Below are positions 5,732 to 6,624 of a DNA stretch of 6,624 bases, in pieces. Source of the stretch: an uncultured Bacilli bacterium (lineage in GTDB: Bacteria > Bacillota_I > Bacilli_A > RF39 > UBA660). How positions within the stretch are numbered: position 1 is the first letter of the stretch; every line of letters begins with the position of its first letter. The translations under genes and the position numbers were made by a program. The notes beneath the pieces were generated by a model. The model was not told the DNA's origin. It made no database searches and worked only from the letters and a program-made list of their open reading frames with translations. Location of the stretch: assembly GCA_947853245.1 (NCBI GenBank), contig CANTWP010000052.1, forward strand, positions 1 through 6,624. Direction: 5' to 3'.

Positions 5732-6624
5732 ATGGGAATATTTGATAAATTAAAAAAAGTGTTTAGTAAAGATAAAGAAGAACAAAAAGAAGTAGAGTTA
5801 TATACTGAAGGCTTAGAGAAAACTAGAAAAGAGTTTGTTTCTAAATTAAACATATTGAATTTAAAATATACTAAGGTCAATGATGCTTATTTTGAAGAGT
5901 TAGAAGAAATTTTAATAATGGCTGATATTGGTGTTAATACAGTAATGAATTTTCTAGATAAATTAAAATCTAGAGTAAAATCTGAACACATTGAAGATTC
6001 TAAGGATTTAATGGAAGTAATAGTTGATGAAATGTTTATTATCTATGTTAATAATAGTGTTATTGTAAATAAAATTAACGAAAATCCAGATGGACCTACG
6101 GTAGTATTATTTGTTGGTGTAAATGGTGTAGGTAAGACAACAACAATTGGTAAAATAGCGTATCAATTAAAAGAGAAAGGTAAAAAAGTTTTACTGGTTG
6201 CGGGAGATACTTTTCGAGCTGGAGCAGTAGAACAAATAATTGAATGGGGAAGTAAAGTTGGATGTGAAGTAGTATCAAAAATAGATGCTGACCCTTCTAG
6301 TGTTATTTATGATGGTGTTAGTAAAGCTTTAAATGATAATTATGATTATGTATTAATTGATACAGCTGGTCGTTTACAAAATAAAGTTAATTTAATGAAT
6401 GAATTAGATAAAATGAATAAGGTAATTGGTAAAATTATACTTGGTGCTCCTCATGAAACATTTTTAGTAATAGATGCAACAACTGGTCAAAACGGTATTA
6501 ATCAAGCTAAAAGTTTTAAAGAAATAACTAATATTACAGGTATTGTTTTAACTAAATTAGATGGTACAGCCAAAGGTGGAATAGTTCTTGCTATAAAGGA
6601 AAATGTAGATATACCAGTTAAATT
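5732..6624 (+). CDS. ftsY: Signal recognition particle receptor FtsY (5' part, cut by window end)
   Basis: FtsY is the membrane-associated GTPase that docks the SRP-ribosome complex and hands nascent membrane proteins to the Sec translocon. The visible 297 codons begin with an amphipathic membrane-targeting helix, MGIFDKLKKVFS. There is little or no acidic A domain, as in many Gram-positives. The N-domain helical bundle follows (about 20-110), then the G domain: P-loop GVNGVGKTT (129-137), DTFRAGA (159-165), DTAGR (210-214) and TKLDGTAKGG (274-283). Roughly the last 20-30 residues, starting at the usual IGxGE, lie beyond the window. The FtsY motif order and the short N-terminus separate it from the related Ffh, which would carry an M domain. 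AAGGAGG at 5720-5726, 5 nt upstream, fixes the start. It follows a terminator, so it should have its own promoter. Confidence 0.97.
   Translation, partial: MGIFDKLKKVFSKDKEEQKEVELYTEGLEKTRKEFVSKLNILNLKYTKVNDAYFEELEEILIMADIGVNTVMNFLDKLKSRVKSEHIEDSKDLMEVIVDEMFIIYVNNSVIVNKINENPDGPTVVLFVGVNGVGKTTTIGKIAYQLKEKGKKVLLVAGDTFRAGAVEQIIEWGSKVGCEVVSKIDADPSSVIYDGVSKALNDNYDYVLIDTAGRLQNKVNLMNELDKMNKVIGKIILGAPHETFLVIDATTGQNGINQAKSFKEITNITGIVLTKLDGTAKGGIVLAIKENVDIPVK

Noticed and set aside
6096..6278. 60-codon open frame on the - strand
   Set aside because: It is antisense to the FtsY P-loop region and composed of Leu/Gln-rich sequence typical of a reverse reading of AT-rich coding DNA.
1..6624. CRISPR array, insertion sequence, tRNA or rRNA
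   Set aside because: I saw no spaced direct repeats, transposase motifs, terminal inverted repeats, cloverleaf or rRNA signatures.

Overview
The window is strongly AT-rich and almost wholly coding on the + strand. It looks like a low-GC, cell-walled member of the Bacilli or a wall-retaining relative of the Mollicutes (gut RF39-type or Izemoplasma-like lineages are plausible; this is inference). Three things support that. Shine-Dalgarno sites are strong (AAGGAGG). Gene order sodA - class B PBP - rpmG is familiar from Staphylococcus and other Firmicutes. Every tryptophan codon I checked is TGG, and TGA ends a gene, so the standard bacterial code applies and this is not a code-4 Mycoplasma. A penicillin-binding protein means the cell makes peptidoglycan.

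Region 1 (1-2211) holds the C-terminal end of an Fe/Mn superoxide dismutase. It overlaps by 26 bp the start of a complete class B penicillin-binding protein (PBP2/PbpA type, elongation transpeptidase). Region 2 (2195-3026) is a compact translation operon. It has a good extended -10 promoter inside the PBP tail, then rpmG (ribosomal protein L33, zinc-ribbon form), efp (elongation factor P) and an intrinsic terminator that overlaps the efp stop codon.

Region 3 (3036-5674) is a two-gene surface O-acylation cassette with its own promoter and terminator. The first gene is an AlgI/DltB-like membrane acyltransferase (MBOAT). The second is an AlgJ/AlgX-like extracytoplasmic SGNH (DHHW-type) protein. 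Together they would carry acyl groups, probably acetyl, across the membrane onto a surface polymer. Neither gene reads through as given. The MBOAT is broken twice and the SGNH gene once, and every break lies in a run of eight or nine T. Apart from these breaks both proteins look full length with their motifs intact. Sequencing homopolymer error, slippage-based phase variation, transcriptional slippage and early decay are all possible. I think under-called homopolymers are the simplest reading.

Region 4 (5676-6624) is the 5' part of ftsY, the signal recognition particle receptor GTPase, cut by the window end.

I saw no tRNA, rRNA, CRISPR array, insertion sequence or riboswitch. The most interesting item is the frameshifted acyltransferase cassette. 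I do not see convincing evidence for a wholly new system.
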